From NCBI RefSeq assembly GCF_034720595.1, contig NZ_JAYESJ010000003.1, positions 248,001 through 312,000 of the forward strand: 64,000 nucleotides of DNA, given 5' to 3'. Below the pieces are notes generated by a model. That model was given only the letters and a program-made list of their open reading frames with translations, ran no database searches and was not told where the DNA came from. The position numbers were made by a program, and so were the translations under genes. Numbering within the stretch: position 1 is the first letter of the stretch; every line of letters starts with the position of its first letter. This DNA comes from Rhizobium sp. CC-YZS058. GTDB taxonomy: Bacteria; Pseudomonadota; Alphaproteobacteria; Rhizobiales; Rhizobiaceae. Shown here one piece after another: positions 28,051 through 37,674 of the stretch.

Positions 28051-29739
28051 ATGACCCTCAATGTCGCGATCATTGGCTCCGGCCCTACCGGCATCTATAC
28101 GTTGAAGGGGCTGAACGATATCGCTCTGCCGCTGACGATCACCATTTTCGAAAGCGATGCCGAACCCGGCAAGGGAACGCCGTACCATCCCGATCTCAAC
28201 GACCGGGCCATGCTGTCCAACATCGCCAGCATCGAGCTGCCGCCGATCTGCGAAAGCCTGACCGCCTGGCTCTCCCGCCAGTCCGACGAACGCCTGGCGA
28301 CGCTGGGCGTCGCGCGCGATGCGATCGACGAGCGCGAGTTCTATCCGCGGGTCGTGCTGGGGGACTATCTGCAGGACCAGCTTGCGCAGCTGATCGAAAA
28401 AGGTCGTGCCAAGGGCCACCACATCGATATCAAGGCCTCCAGCCGCGTCGTCGATATCGCGCTCCACAAGAGCGACATCAGCCTCACCGTGCAATCGCAA
28501 AACGGCGAAAGAACCGACTACAGCTTCGACCACGTCGTTCTCGCCACCGGCCACGATTTTCCGGAGACCACCGAGGTCAAGCCCGGCTATTTCGTTTCGC
28601 CCTGGCCCGCGCCGGTGCTCAAGACGATACCGGCCTGCGAAGTCGGCATTCTCGGAACCTCGCTCAGCGGCATCGACGCGCTGATCACCGTCGCGACCAA
28701 GCACGGGGTCTTCCTGCTGGATGAGTCCGGTACGCTCCAATATCATCCGAAGGCAGAGACTGAGGCCTTCAAGGCGACGATGATGTCGCGCAAGGGCGTT
28801 TTGCCGGAAGCGGACTTCTACTGCGATATTCCCTATCGCCCGCTTGCCATCTGCACGCCGCAGGCGATCGACGCGCTGATCGAAACGCAGGGCGGCCAGC
28901 TGCTGGACGCCGTCTTTGACCTGTTCAAGCAGGAACTGGCGGCCTGCGATCCGGACTATGCGGAGCGGATCGGTCTTGGCATGCTGACGGTCGAGACGAT
29001 CGACAAGGCCTATTTCAAGGCGCGGGAGGAAGCCGATCCGTTCACCTGGGCGGCGCAGAACCTGGCGCAGGCCGAGGCCAACAAGGCGCAGAAGCGGACG
29101 GTGGAATGGCGCTACGCCATTCTGCGCATGCATGAAGTCGTCGCACGCGCGATCCCGCATCTGCACGAAGAGGATCTGAAGCGCTTCCACAAGCATTTCA
29201 AGACCGTTTTCGTCGACGACTATGCGACCGTGCCGCACCAGTCGATCCACCGTCTCCTGGCTCTCCACCGCGCCGGCAAGCTCGCCATCAAATCGCTCGG
29301 CGGCGATGGCGATATCGACAATGACAGCGTCGACCATGGCGCGGTGGTGAAGACCGAGACCGAGACCCTGAGCTTCGATGCCTTCATCGACGCGACCGGC
29401 CAGCATCCGCTCTCCGCGCGCGATATTCCCTTCCCGACGCTCAAAGCCCAGGGCGTGGTGCGCAAGGCGGCGACGATCGCCTCGAGCCCGAGCGGTGAGG
29501 ACGCGCCGCGCGTGGTGCGGACAGGCGGCGTCGATCTCGATGAGAAATTCCGGCCCGTCTTCGAGGAGGATCTCACCAACAGGCTTTACTGCGGCTCGAT
29601 CTCCTTCCTCCTCCACAAGCTGCCCTTCGTCCAGGGCATCACCAGCGCCCGCGACATCGGTGCGGTCATCTCCCGGGCGATCGCCGAGGACTTGACGGCG
29701 GACGAGACCCTCGCGGCGCGGCAAAGGGCGTTCGCGTGA
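28051..29739 (+). CDS. FAD/NAD(P)-binding protein (NAD_binding_9-like)
   Basis: A 562-residue protein with an N-terminal Rossmann motif (NVAIIGSGPTGIYTLKGLND), then GKGTPYHPDLNDRAMLSNIAS, which resembles the FAD-NAD(P)-binding family related to hydroxyacylglutathione- and lysine-hydroxylase-like flavoproteins. HVVLATGHDFPET and VGILGTSLSGIDALITVAT suggest a second dinucleotide site. The C-terminal FDAFIDATGQHPLSARDIPF closes the fold. The ATG at 28051 is preferred over the GTG at 28036. It stands alone; the reaction is unknown. Confidence 0.75.
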   Translation: MTLNVAIIGSGPTGIYTLKGLNDIALPLTITIFESDAEPGKGTPYHPDLNDRAMLSNIASIELPPICESLTAWLSRQSDERLATLGVARDAIDEREFYPRVVLGDYLQDQLAQLIEKGRAKGHHIDIKASSRVVDIALHKSDISLTVQSQNGERTDYSFDHVVLATGHDFPETTEVKPGYFVSPWPAPVLKTIPACEVGILGTSLSGIDALITVATKHGVFLLDESGTLQYHPKAETEAFKATMMSRKGVLPEADFYCDIPYRPLAICTPQAIDALIETQGGQLLDAVFDLFKQELAACDPDYAERIGLGMLTVETIDKAYFKAREEADPFTWAAQNLAQAEANKAQKRTVEWRYAILRMHEVVARAIPHLHEEDLKRFHKHFKTVFVDDYATVPHQSIHRLLALHRAGKLAIKSLGGDGDIDNDSVDHGAVVKTETETLSFDAFIDATGQHPLSARDIPFPTLKAQGVVRKAATIASSPSGEDAPRVVRTGGVDLDEKFRPVFEEDLTNRLYCGSISFLLHKLPFVQGITSARDIGAVISRAIAEDLTADETLAARQRAFA

Positions 29740-29763
29740 ACGGTGGTCAGCCGAAGCTGGGGC

Positions 29764-30072
29764 TCAATAGTGATAGTGCAGGCTGGCGCCCGACATGCGG
29801 GCGCTGAACAGCCGGTCCATCGCCTCTGTGTAGTGCTCGAGGCCCTTTTCGCAGATCCGCGCCCTCTCGCGGGGGGAAAACTGTTCCACCATGGCCACGT
29901 TGAACAGGAAGATGGCGGTCTGGAACTCGCCCAGGATGGCGAAGATCGTCTTCAAGCGCGCAGCATCCTTCTGGCGGATCGCCTGATCGCGAAACACGGA
30001 GAGTTTCGCGACATGCGCTTCTGCGCGACCTCTGAAATCGCCCGCAAGGCTCTGTAGCGGCTTGTCCTTCAT
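29764..30072 (-). CDS. Hypothetical 102-residue helical protein
   Basis: A small soluble protein predicted to be mostly helical, with no recognisable domain, signal peptide or membrane segment. It ends in an unusual SLHYHY tail. The ATG at 30072 is preceded by GGGGGAG very close to the start; a GTG four codons upstream is an alternative. It is divergent from another 102-residue protein (30265-30573) with which it can be aligned without gaps at low identity. Codon use and GC are like the neighbours. Function unknown. Confidence 0.55.
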   Translation of the reverse strand: MKDKPLQSLAGDFRGRAEAHVAKLSVFRDQAIRQKDAARLKTIFAILGEFQTAIFLFNVAMVEQFSPRERARICEKGLEHYTEAMDRLFSARMSGASLHYHY

Positions 30073-30264
30073 GCTCCCCCGCACCGACCACGTCCCAGTG
30101 CGTTCTCACGTAAGCATAAAGGCACATTCGATGAAAGGCTTGGTCAGTTCCGCACAGAGGAGGATAGAGCGGAGCTATTCTGTCACACTGCGTTCGGGAA
30201 CGATCCATCCGCTCGTCTCTTGGGACGTCCGGCATCTGTAGGAGCCGATACAGCTGGGGGGAAC

Positions 30265-30573
30265 ATGAAGGCAGAAGACATTTCGAAAGCCTTGCTCGCC
30301 GATTATCTGAACGGAGCGAAGGCGCTTCTCGATGAGGTTCACCGGGAGCAGAGGGCCGCGCTGAACGACTTCGATTGCCGGCACTATTCCCGCCTGCTCG
30401 AAATCTCGGCCGATCTGTCGCGCGCGGTGGAAGGGTTCGAGGCGCTCGGCGTCCGGTGCCTGACCCCCGATCTGTTCGCGATCGAATTCGAAACTGCGCG
30501 CCAACGTTATGAACGTGGCAGAGCGCGGCTGCTGGGAATGGAGCCGCACGCGGATGGCATAAGATTTCATTGA
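30265..30573 (+). CDS. Hypothetical 102-residue helical protein
   Basis: A small soluble protein, charged and helical throughout (residues 6-62 and 70-90), with no known motif, signal peptide or membrane segment. The ATG at 30265 follows a strong G-rich ribosome site (GGGGGGAAC). It shares a 190-base intergenic region with the divergent 102-residue gene at 29764-30072, to which it may be distantly related. Function unknown. Confidence 0.6.
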   Translation: MKAEDISKALLADYLNGAKALLDEVHREQRAALNDFDCRHYSRLLEISADLSRAVEGFEALGVRCLTPDLFAIEFETARQRYERGRARLLGMEPHADGIRFH

Positions 30574-30653
30574 TTCCGAAACAGCCGGCTGGCCGCTTGC
30601 GGCCGCCATCCCTGTTTCGCGCGAGAGACAAGTCCTGAGATCGAGGTGCAGGT

Positions 30654-31712
30654 TCAGCGAGCAGGCGAAGTGTAGGCAGCCACCGATTGCCGATCGACCA
30701 GGTGGCAGGCGAGCTCGATCCGCCGGGCGGGCATCGGCGAGCCGGCGACACTGTCGCGCAGGAGATCGAGCGCCACCGAACCCAGTTCGCGCATCGGCAC
30801 ATGCATGGTCGTCAGCGGCGGATGCACGAAGGCGGCCTGCGGCAGATCATCGATCCCCATGACGGAGACATCGTCGGGTACGCTGTAGCCCTGCTCCTGC
30901 AAGCCCATCATCGCGCCGACGGCCAGGCTGTCCCCTGCTGCAAGAACCGCGGAAAAGTCGAGACCATTCTGCGAAATCCGAGCCGCGATGGCCTGCGCGG
31001 CAAGATTCGGCAGCCAATCGTCCACCGGCACGACGAGATCGTCGGGGCTGGGTAGGCCGCGATGCTGCAGGGCGTCCCGCCATCCCTCGCGGCGGCGCTC
31101 GATCGTGTGCCGCCCGGGACGCATGAGGAAGAGAATGCGGTGGTGGCCGAGGCTGATGAGATGCTCGGCGGCAAGCCGGGCGGCCGAGCGGTTGCAGGGC
31201 GTCACACTCGACAGTCTCATCAGCGGATCGTCGCCATTGATCATCACCGCCGGCTTGGAGAAGTTGCGCGTGGCGGCGAGCGTCGCTTCGTCGTCGACCG
31301 TGAGAAACAGAAGTCCGAGCACCGCCGGATCGGCAGCGGCCTCCTCGAGCATCGTCCGCTCCTCCGCCTGGCCGGCCACCGAGCGGGTGACGATCTCGAG
31401 ATCCAGGGCCAGCGCCCGTTCCCGCAGACCCTCCAGCACATAGAGCGTGAACTGGTTGCGGACGTAGTCGATCATCGCGGCGCTCGATGCGGCCAGGATG
31501 ACTTTCTTGCCCGCCACGGGCGTCGGGATCACGTAATTCGCGGTCTTCGCCGCCTCCAGAATACGCTCCCTAATGTCGGCGCGCACGCCTTTCTCCCCTG
31601 AGAGGGCGCGGGACACAGTGCTCAGCGAAACGCCGACTTTCGTAGCGATGTCTTCCAGCCGCACGCGCCGGCTCTTCGTTCCGCGCTTACCTGGCAGAGG
31701 GGTTGCAGCCAT
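30654..31712 (-). CDS. LacI-family transcriptional regulator
   Basis: A 352-residue repressor with the canonical LacI DNA-binding domain (VRLEDIATKVGVSLSTVSRA, then hinge-like RILEAAKTANYV) and a periplasmic-binding-like effector domain (MINGDDP; RLAAEHLISLGHHRILFLMR; VMGIDDLPQA near residue 290). The ATG at 31712 has AGGAG about 10 bases upstream. It is divergent from the pectin/uronate operon and is its probable regulator, relieved by an oligogalacturonide or a ketodeoxyuronate. Confidence 0.92.
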   Translation of the reverse strand: MAATPLPGKRGTKSRRVRLEDIATKVGVSLSTVSRALSGEKGVRADIRERILEAAKTANYVIPTPVAGKKVILAASSAAMIDYVRNQFTLYVLEGLRERALALDLEIVTRSVAGQAEERTMLEEAAADPAVLGLLFLTVDDEATLAATRNFSKPAVMINGDDPLMRLSSVTPCNRSAARLAAEHLISLGHHRILFLMRPGRHTIERRREGWRDALQHRGLPSPDDLVVPVDDWLPNLAAQAIAARISQNGLDFSAVLAAGDSLAVGAMMGLQEQGYSVPDDVSVMGIDDLPQAAFVHPPLTTMHVPMRELGSVALDLLRDSVAGSPMPARRIELACHLVDRQSVAAYTSPAR

Positions 31713-31758
31713 GGGTTTCAGTCTCCTGTCTCGACCCATTCTGCAAAAAATTTTCAGA

Positions 31759-31766
31759 TTGCGCAA
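31759..31766. promoter_or_regulatory. Candidate LacI-type operator
   Basis: TTGCGCAA, a perfect palindrome with the central CG typical of LacI-family sites, lies in the 145-base region between the divergent LacI-type gene and the GH105 gene. A flanking AT-rich stretch (31743-31754) could be part of a promoter. It is short, so chance is possible. Confidence 0.4.
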
Positions 31767-31857
31767 AGACATTCTCGGTGTTTTCATCTGCCTGCCGCCG
31801 GGGAGAAGCGGTGCGGCTGGCCGGACAAAGGTCAGTCGGGGGAGAGGAGATTTCGAC

Positions 31858-32952
31858 ATGACGGTTTCCAGGGAGGAGATCCGGGCGAAGCTCGATCTGA
31901 TCGTTGCGGGCATGACGGGCCTGCGTCACGACGGTCGGTTCGACGAGCCCAATCTCGATGGGACGGCCGGCGACTATATTTCCTTCGACAGCTGGGAGTG
32001 GCCGCAGGGTGTCGGCCTCTACGGTCTCGTCCGCCTCTGGCTCCATACCGGTCGCGACGACCTGCGGCGGCTTGTCGAAGCGTGGTATGACCGGCGGCTC
32101 GAAGCGGGCCTGCCGAGCCTGAACGTCAACACGACCGCCCCGATGCTGGCCCTCTCCATCCTCTGGAGGGAAACGAAGGAACCGCGCTGGAAGGCCCCTC
32201 TCGACGACTGGGCCACCCGTGTCCTGTCAGAGTTGGGTCGCACCGCGGAAGGTGCGTTCGAACATCACGTCTCGGACAAGGTGAACGATCACGAACTCTG
32301 GGACGATACGCTCTACATGGTCGGTCTGTTCCTTGCCGCCTATGGGGAGGCAAGCGGACGCAAGGAACTGACGGACGAAGCGGCGCTGCAGTTCCTTGTT
32401 CACACCCGCTATCTGGCCGACACCAGAACCGGCCTCTGGTTTCACGGCTGGACCTTCGACGGGCGACACAATTTCGCCGAAGCACGTTGGGCACGCGGCA
32501 ATGCCTGGATTACGGCCGGCATGCTGGATCTGTTCGATCTCGCCCAGATGCCGCCGCCCGTCAAAACGTTCCTGCTCGGCGTTCTCAAGGCGCAGGTCGA
32601 AGCCCTGCTTCCGCTTCAGGCGCCGTCGGGCGCCTGGCGGACCCTGCTCGACGACGAGAGTTCCTATGAGGAGATTTCGGCCACGGCCGGTATCGGCTAC
32701 GGCCTGCTGAAGGGTTTCAGGCTCGGGATCGGAGGACCGGCATGGAGAGATGCCGGAATGAGAGCCGTCCGCGCCGTACTCGACAATGTCGATGAGACCG
32801 GCACCGTCCTCAATGTCTCCTACGGGACACGCATGGGACACGACCTGCAATTCTACAGGGATATTCCCCTCCAGCCGACGGGCTATGGGCAGGCCCTGTC
32901 TATCCTGTGCCTGTGCGAAGCCCTGCATCATGCGGAAACGAGGACGCGATGA
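31858..32952 (+). CDS. Unsaturated rhamnogalacturonyl hydrolase-like, GH88/GH105
   Basis: A 364-residue cytoplasmic alpha/alpha-barrel hydrolase. GH105-like features are HELWDDTLYMVGLF near residue 145 (catalytic Asp region), WARGNAWITAGMLDL near 215 and YDRR/WEWPQG motifs near the N-terminus. Enzymes of this family remove the unsaturated uronic acid from the non-reducing end of pectin oligosaccharides made by lyases. First gene of the operon; its stop overlaps kduI (ATGA). No signal peptide, so it should act on imported oligosaccharides. Confidence 0.85.
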   Translation: MTVSREEIRAKLDLIVAGMTGLRHDGRFDEPNLDGTAGDYISFDSWEWPQGVGLYGLVRLWLHTGRDDLRRLVEAWYDRRLEAGLPSLNVNTTAPMLALSILWRETKEPRWKAPLDDWATRVLSELGRTAEGAFEHHVSDKVNDHELWDDTLYMVGLFLAAYGEASGRKELTDEAALQFLVHTRYLADTRTGLWFHGWTFDGRHNFAEARWARGNAWITAGMLDLFDLAQMPPPVKTFLLGVLKAQVEALLPLQAPSGAWRTLLDDESSYEEISATAGIGYGLLKGFRLGIGGPAWRDAGMRAVRAVLDNVDETGTVLNVSYGTRMGHDLQFYRDIPLQPTGYGQALSILCLCEALHHAETRTR

Positions 32953-33785
32953 CGATGAAGACGCTCTATGGGGCCGGCCCAAGCGACATCAGGACCTATG
33001 ATACAGCGCGGCTGCGAGCCGAATTCCTGATGGACGACCTGTTTCAGGACGGCGCGTTGCGCTTTACCTACACCCATGTCGACCGGTTGATCGTCGGCGG
33101 CGCTGTGCCCACCGATCAGCCGATCCGCTTCGGTTCGGGAGAAGAGATCGGCACGGCTTTTCTTCTCTCGGCGCGCGAAATGGGCATTGCCAACTTGGGC
33201 GGCGCCGGCACGATCTCCATCGACGGCGAGACCTTCGCGCTCGCCAATCGTGACGTGCTCTACATCGGCCGGGGGGCGCGGGACATCGTCGCCGAAAGTG
33301 CTAATCCGGCAGCCCCGGCGCGCCTCTACATGAACTCGGTTCCCGCCGGTGCCGATCTGCCGCACCGGTTGATCACGGCCGCGCAATCCAAGCTGCTTTC
33401 CTTGGGCGATGCGCAGCGCGCGAATGTCCGGCAGCTGCGCATGTACATCCATCCCGAAGTCGCGCCGTCCTGCCTGCTTCTGATGGGTATCACCGACCTT
33501 GCGCCGGGCAGTGTCTGGAACACCATGCCGCCGCATGTGCATGAGCGGCGGATGGAGGCCTATTGCTACTTCGACCTCGCGCCGCAGGACCGGATCATCC
33601 ACCTGATGGGCCGCCCGGAAGAAACCCGCCATCTGGTCGTCGCCAATCTCGAGGCGCTGATTTCGCCTGCCTGGTCGATCCACATGGGCGCGGGCACCGG
33701 TCCCTACGCCTTCGTCTGGGGCATGACCGGAGAAAACCAGGAATATACCGACGTGACACCCGTAGCCTTGGCGGATTTGAAATGA
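32949..33785 (+). CDS. kduI: 5-keto-4-deoxyuronate isomerase
   Basis: A 278-residue cupin enzyme that isomerises 5-keto-4-deoxyuronate to 3-deoxy-D-glycero-2,5-hexodiulosonate. The zinc-site stretch PPHVHERRMEAYCYFDL near residue 195 and the later HMGAGTGPYAFVWGM match KduI, and the length is typical. The ATG at 32949 overlaps the GH105 stop; a second ATG at 32955 is possible. Its stop overlaps the next start. It takes the product released by the GH105 enzyme and hands it to KduD, encoded at the end of the same operon. Confidence 0.93.
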   Translation: MTMKTLYGAGPSDIRTYDTARLRAEFLMDDLFQDGALRFTYTHVDRLIVGGAVPTDQPIRFGSGEEIGTAFLLSAREMGIANLGGAGTISIDGETFALANRDVLYIGRGARDIVAESANPAAPARLYMNSVPAGADLPHRLITAAQSKLLSLGDAQRANVRQLRMYIHPEVAPSCLLLMGITDLAPGSVWNTMPPHVHERRMEAYCYFDLAPQDRIIHLMGRPEETRHLVVANLEALISPAWSIHMGAGTGPYAFVWGMTGENQEYTDVTPVALADLK

Positions 33786-36265
33786 CCGCGACATCCCACT
33801 TTCTCGACAAGCCGCTCCAGCCTGGCGACCCTCTCTGCTACTGGCAGCTCGGCGGAACGGACGAAACCCGTTTCGACGTGCCCGACATGCCGATGAAGGG
33901 CGACATGGATCCCTTCTTCTTCCTGACGAAGGTCAAGAACTTCATCCCGCACGAATATCCCTGCCGGACGATTTTCGCCGACGGGCACCGGGGGAAGCGG
34001 CCGGCCGTGTCAGGAAGCTTCAAGCCCGCCCGCTGGTGGCTGCCCTTCGGGTCGCCGCGGGTCGATCTCTCCGGTTTCTGGTTCCGCCCCACACGTCTCG
34101 CCACCTGGGCAAGAACGACGATCGAGGCGGAGACGGACGGCATGGCGACCGTCCGCCTCGGCACCTGCGGCGGAGCCGTCCTGTGGGCGAACGGCGCGGA
34201 GATCGCCTGGATGGCGCCCTACAGCCGCAATCTCGAGGTGAAGCAGGAGATCGCGCTGCCGCTCGTCAAGGGCATGAACGAGATCACGCTGTTCTTCGAC
34301 GATCTGGCCGAGCGCGATGCCCGCTATTTCTTCCAGCTCGATTACCTCGCCGGCCCGGCCGCGCGCCTGCGGCTTCCCGTTCCTCTGTCGGGTTCTCTGG
34401 CCGAAAGCCTGGAGGCCGCGTTGACGGGCATGCATTTCGACCGTCCGCACTATTTCGGCGGCGATATCACGCTCTGTTTCGCCGAACCCTTGGCCGTTGA
34501 TGTTGATGTGCGCGTGGCGATCGAAGGCGACTTCATGTCGCATGAGCGCTTCGATCTCGCCTTCGCCCTCAAGGCTGGCGATACCGCTTTACGGGTCGGA
34601 TCGTCCGAGACGATGCCTGCGGATTTCCGGCATTTCCGCATCACGCTCGACGCCGGCGGCTTCGTCGCCTCCCGCTCGATCGGGGTCGAGATCTGCCACG
34701 CCGACCGCCAGGGTCCGGCCCCGGCAGCGCTTAAGGACCGCATCGCGGAAGCGCTCGATACGATTTCGGCGGAATCCGAGCGCGACACGGTGCGGGCCTT
34801 TGCCCGGCTGGCCAGCGGGCGGGGCGGCAGCGAGACCGATGCGATGATTGCCGAGATCCTGCCGTCGATCGAAGATTGCCATGATTGCGCGGATTTCTCG
34901 CTCGTGCCGCTGATCTGGTCGCGCACCGTCTGGGGCGCCGATATCGAGGCCGGTCTGAGGGCGCGGATCGACGCCGCCATCCTCAATTACCGGTTCTGGA
35001 TGGACGAGCCGGGCAACGACGTCCAATGGTACTTCTCTGAAAATCACGCCTTGCTCTTCCATACCAGCGCCTATCTGGCCGGGGCCCTGTTGCCGGAGGC
35101 GACCTTCGTGCGGTCCAGGCGATCGGGACGGGAGCAATGCGCGGTGGGTGCTGCCCGCGTCCGCGCCTGGCTCGATCACTTCGAGCGCTGGGAAATGGCG
35201 GAGTTCAACTCTGCCCCCTATTTCCCGATCGACCTCAAGGGTCTGACGGCGCTCGTCGCGCTTTCGCCCGATGCCGATATTGCCGAGCGCGCCAAGGCCG
35301 GCATCGTACGGCTTTGCGAAGTCATTGCCCGCTCCGCCCATCACGGCATGATCACCGCCGCCCAGGGCCGATCCTACGAGCATACGCTCTGTGCCGGGCG
35401 TTCGCTCGAACTGTCCGGCGTGGCCCGGCTCCTTTGGGGCCGAGGCTGGTATGGCCGAAGGGTGCACGCTTTGCCGCAGCTTGCCGTCTGCCTGCGCGAT
35501 CATCAGCTGGTCATTCCGCCTGAACTGGCCGAGATCGCCGACCACCAGCAGGCCGAGCACCAGGAATGGCGCTTTGCGCAGGGCGAAAACGCCTTCGCCG
35601 CCCTTTACCACTACAAGAGCGCGGACTTCGCCATGGGATCGGCGGCGCATTATCGCTGGAACGAGTGGGGCTACCAGGAGACCATCCTGCATCTGCGTCT
35701 CGGCTCGAAGCCGGAGGCTGCGGTCTGGATCAACCATCCCGGCGAAACCATCCAGTTCGGCTATGGGCGCCCGTCCTACTGGGGCGGCTGCGGCACGGTC
35801 GCGCGCACCCAGCAATATCGCGGCCTGGCCTTGCTGGACTTCATCGTCCATGACGAACAGCCGCAGTTTACCCACGCCTGGTTCCCGGCCGCGGAGTTCG
35901 ACGAGGCGGTCGTCTCCGGCAGGATCGCGCTCGCCCGCTGTGGGCAGGGCGCGGTGATGCTGAAGGCGTCCTCGCCGCTACTGGCCGTCACGGAGGGGCC
36001 TTCGGCTGGTGTCGAACTTCGGCAGGAAGGCCGGAGAACGCGGTGGATCGTTCGGGTCTCTACCGCAAACGACCTCGGCGGTGTCGAGGCGCGGTTCCAC
36101 ATGCTGGAAGCCCGGGACGAGGCCGATGGCACGATTAGGATCGACGATCCCGACTATGGCACGGTCATCTTTCGTGCCGATGGCAGCATCGAGGCGGAGG
36201 GTCGGCGCCTGCTGCGCTCGGACTATACGGTCGCGGGAGAGGCGACGATGCTCGCTGCAGACTGA
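33782..36265 (+). CDS. Unrecognised 827-residue protein in pectin/uronate operon, possible lyase or hydrolase
   Basis: I do not recognise this family with confidence. Residues 1-230 look like a beta-rich region, perhaps a carbohydrate-binding jelly roll (VDLSGFWFRPTRLATWARTT, ATVRLGTCGGAVLWANGAEI). Residues 300-560 are helical and contain WYFSENHALLFHTSAYLAG near residue 420, a Trp/Tyr/His-rich stretch of the kind found in the toroids of polysaccharide lyases and hydrolases; EHTLCAGRSLELSGVARLLW follows. The C-terminal 200 residues look beta-rich (AVWINHPGETIQFGYGRPSY). No signal peptide, so it is cytoplasmic. It overlaps kduI by ATGA, so it works with uronate breakdown. Confidence 0.7.
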   Translation: MTATSHFLDKPLQPGDPLCYWQLGGTDETRFDVPDMPMKGDMDPFFFLTKVKNFIPHEYPCRTIFADGHRGKRPAVSGSFKPARWWLPFGSPRVDLSGFWFRPTRLATWARTTIEAETDGMATVRLGTCGGAVLWANGAEIAWMAPYSRNLEVKQEIALPLVKGMNEITLFFDDLAERDARYFFQLDYLAGPAARLRLPVPLSGSLAESLEAALTGMHFDRPHYFGGDITLCFAEPLAVDVDVRVAIEGDFMSHERFDLAFALKAGDTALRVGSSETMPADFRHFRITLDAGGFVASRSIGVEICHADRQGPAPAALKDRIAEALDTISAESERDTVRAFARLASGRGGSETDAMIAEILPSIEDCHDCADFSLVPLIWSRTVWGADIEAGLRARIDAAILNYRFWMDEPGNDVQWYFSENHALLFHTSAYLAGALLPEATFVRSRRSGREQCAVGAARVRAWLDHFERWEMAEFNSAPYFPIDLKGLTALVALSPDADIAERAKAGIVRLCEVIARSAHHGMITAAQGRSYEHTLCAGRSLELSGVARLLWGRGWYGRRVHALPQLAVCLRDHQLVIPPELAEIADHQQAEHQEWRFAQGENAFAALYHYKSADFAMGSAAHYRWNEWGYQETILHLRLGSKPEAAVWINHPGETIQFGYGRPSYWGGCGTVARTQQYRGLALLDFIVHDEQPQFTHAWFPAAEFDEAVVSGRIALARCGQGAVMLKASSPLLAVTEGPSAGVELRQEGRRTRWIVRVSTANDLGGVEARFHMLEARDEADGTIRIDDPDYGTVIFRADGSIEAEGRRLLRSDYTVAGEATMLAAD

Positions 36266-36312
36266 GCGATTTGCTTTCGACGGGTGGAGGCCCGTCTTCA
36301 CAAGGAGGAGAC

Positions 36313-37587
36313 ATGCGCATGACACTGAAAACGCTTCTGGCGGGCGCCACGCTCGCCCTCTTGTCCTCGACCGTCGCCCATGCCGGCGACGTGAGGATCA
36401 TGTGGTATTCCGACGGCGTCGAGGGTGAGGTTCTCGCCGATCTGATCAGCCGTTTCACAAAGCAGAATCCCGACATCAACGTCATCATCGACAATGTCGC
36501 CTATGGCGTCGTCAAGGAGCAGCTGCCGATCCAGCTCGAGGCCGGCAACGGACCCGACATCGCCCGCGTGACCGCCTTGAAGGACCTGAGTCGTCACTGG
36601 CTGGACCTTCGCCCGCTGGTGGCCGATCCCAGCTACTGGGACACCAACTTCGGCGCGCAGGCCGACTGGATGCGCCCCGACGGCTCCAACCAGATCTCCG
36701 GCTTTATGACGCAGATCACCCTGACCGGTGGCTTTGCCAACAAGACGTTGTTCGATCAGGCCGGTGTGCCGCTTCCCGGCAAGGATGCCACCTGGGACGA
36801 CTGGGCGGCCGCTGCGAAAAAGGTGGCGGAGAGCCAGAAGATCCCCTTCGCCATGGCGCTCGATCGCTCCGGTCACCGGATCTCGGCACCCAACATCGCC
36901 TATGGCACGAACTATTTCGGCAGCGACGGCAAGCCTGCGCCGCTCGATGATGGCGCGAAAGCCTTCATCGGCAAGTTTGTCGGCTGGGCCAATGACGGGA
37001 TGATCAACAAGGACGTCTGGGTTTCTGCCGCCGGCCAGACCTATCGTGCGGCCGCCGAGGACTTCATCAACGCGCAGCTCGCCTATTACTATTCCGGTTC
37101 CTGGCAGATCGCCAATTTCTCCACCAAGATCGGCAATGGTTTCGACTGGGTGGCAACGGGCAGCCCCTGCGGTACGGCCTCCTGCACCGGCATGCCGGGC
37201 GGCGCCGGCCTGGTTGCGATCAGGTACACCAAGAACCCGAAGGACGTCGCCAAGGTGATGGACTATCTGGCGAGCGAAGCCGTTGTGAAGGAGTTCTCCG
37301 AGCGCACTCTGTTCATCCCTGCCCACAAGGGCGTGCTGGACAAGGGCAATCTCGATTTCCAGACCAAGGACCCGCAGGTCAAGGCGGCGCTCGACACCTT
37401 TGTTGCGGCGACCAAGACGACCTCGGCCGAAGCGCTGAAGATGCCGAGCTGGCGCTGGTCGGATACGGTCTACGGGGCGCTTGTTTCCCGCGTCGGGCAG
37501 GCCATTGCCGGCGAATTGTCGCTCGAAGATGCCTTCGCCCGGATCGACGCGGACATCGCCACCAAGGTCAAGGATTCCGCGCTCTAG
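36313..37587 (+). CDS. Sugar ABC transporter substrate-binding protein (family 1)
   Basis: Periplasmic receptor of 424 residues with a signal peptide (MRMTLKTLLAGATLALLSSTVAHA would be cut before GDVRIMW). DVRIMWYSDGVEGEVLADLI opens the mature domain and IQLEAGNGPDIARVTALKDL is the typical family-1 core. An AAGGAGGAG Shine-Dalgarno precedes the ATG at 36313. It heads the four-gene CUT1 transporter inside the pectin operon, so its ligand is probably an oligogalacturonide or rhamnogalacturonan fragment. Confidence 0.9.
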   Translation: MRMTLKTLLAGATLALLSSTVAHAGDVRIMWYSDGVEGEVLADLISRFTKQNPDINVIIDNVAYGVVKEQLPIQLEAGNGPDIARVTALKDLSRHWLDLRPLVADPSYWDTNFGAQADWMRPDGSNQISGFMTQITLTGGFANKTLFDQAGVPLPGKDATWDDWAAAAKKVAESQKIPFAMALDRSGHRISAPNIAYGTNYFGSDGKPAPLDDGAKAFIGKFVGWANDGMINKDVWVSAAGQTYRAAAEDFINAQLAYYYSGSWQIANFSTKIGNGFDWVATGSPCGTASCTGMPGGAGLVAIRYTKNPKDVAKVMDYLASEAVVKEFSERTLFIPAHKGVLDKGNLDFQTKDPQVKAALDTFVAATKTTSAEALKMPSWRWSDTVYGALVSRVGQAIAGELSLEDAFARIDADIATKVKDSAL

Positions 37588-37674
37588 GCGGACGTGGCAG
37601 GATCGCGACATCACGAAGGGCCGGTGCGGGAGGTTCCGGCTCTTCATCGATACGGCACGCAAGGGGAGGAACGC

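Noticed and set aside
30190..30240. General stress (EcfG-type) promoter GGAAC upstream of the 102-residue gene
   Set aside because: GGAAC is present but no CGTT follows at a spacing of 16 or 17 bases.
30591..30604. Terminator hairpin GGCCG/CGGCC after the plus-strand 102-residue gene
   Set aside because: Short stem and no U-tract; common in GC-rich DNA.
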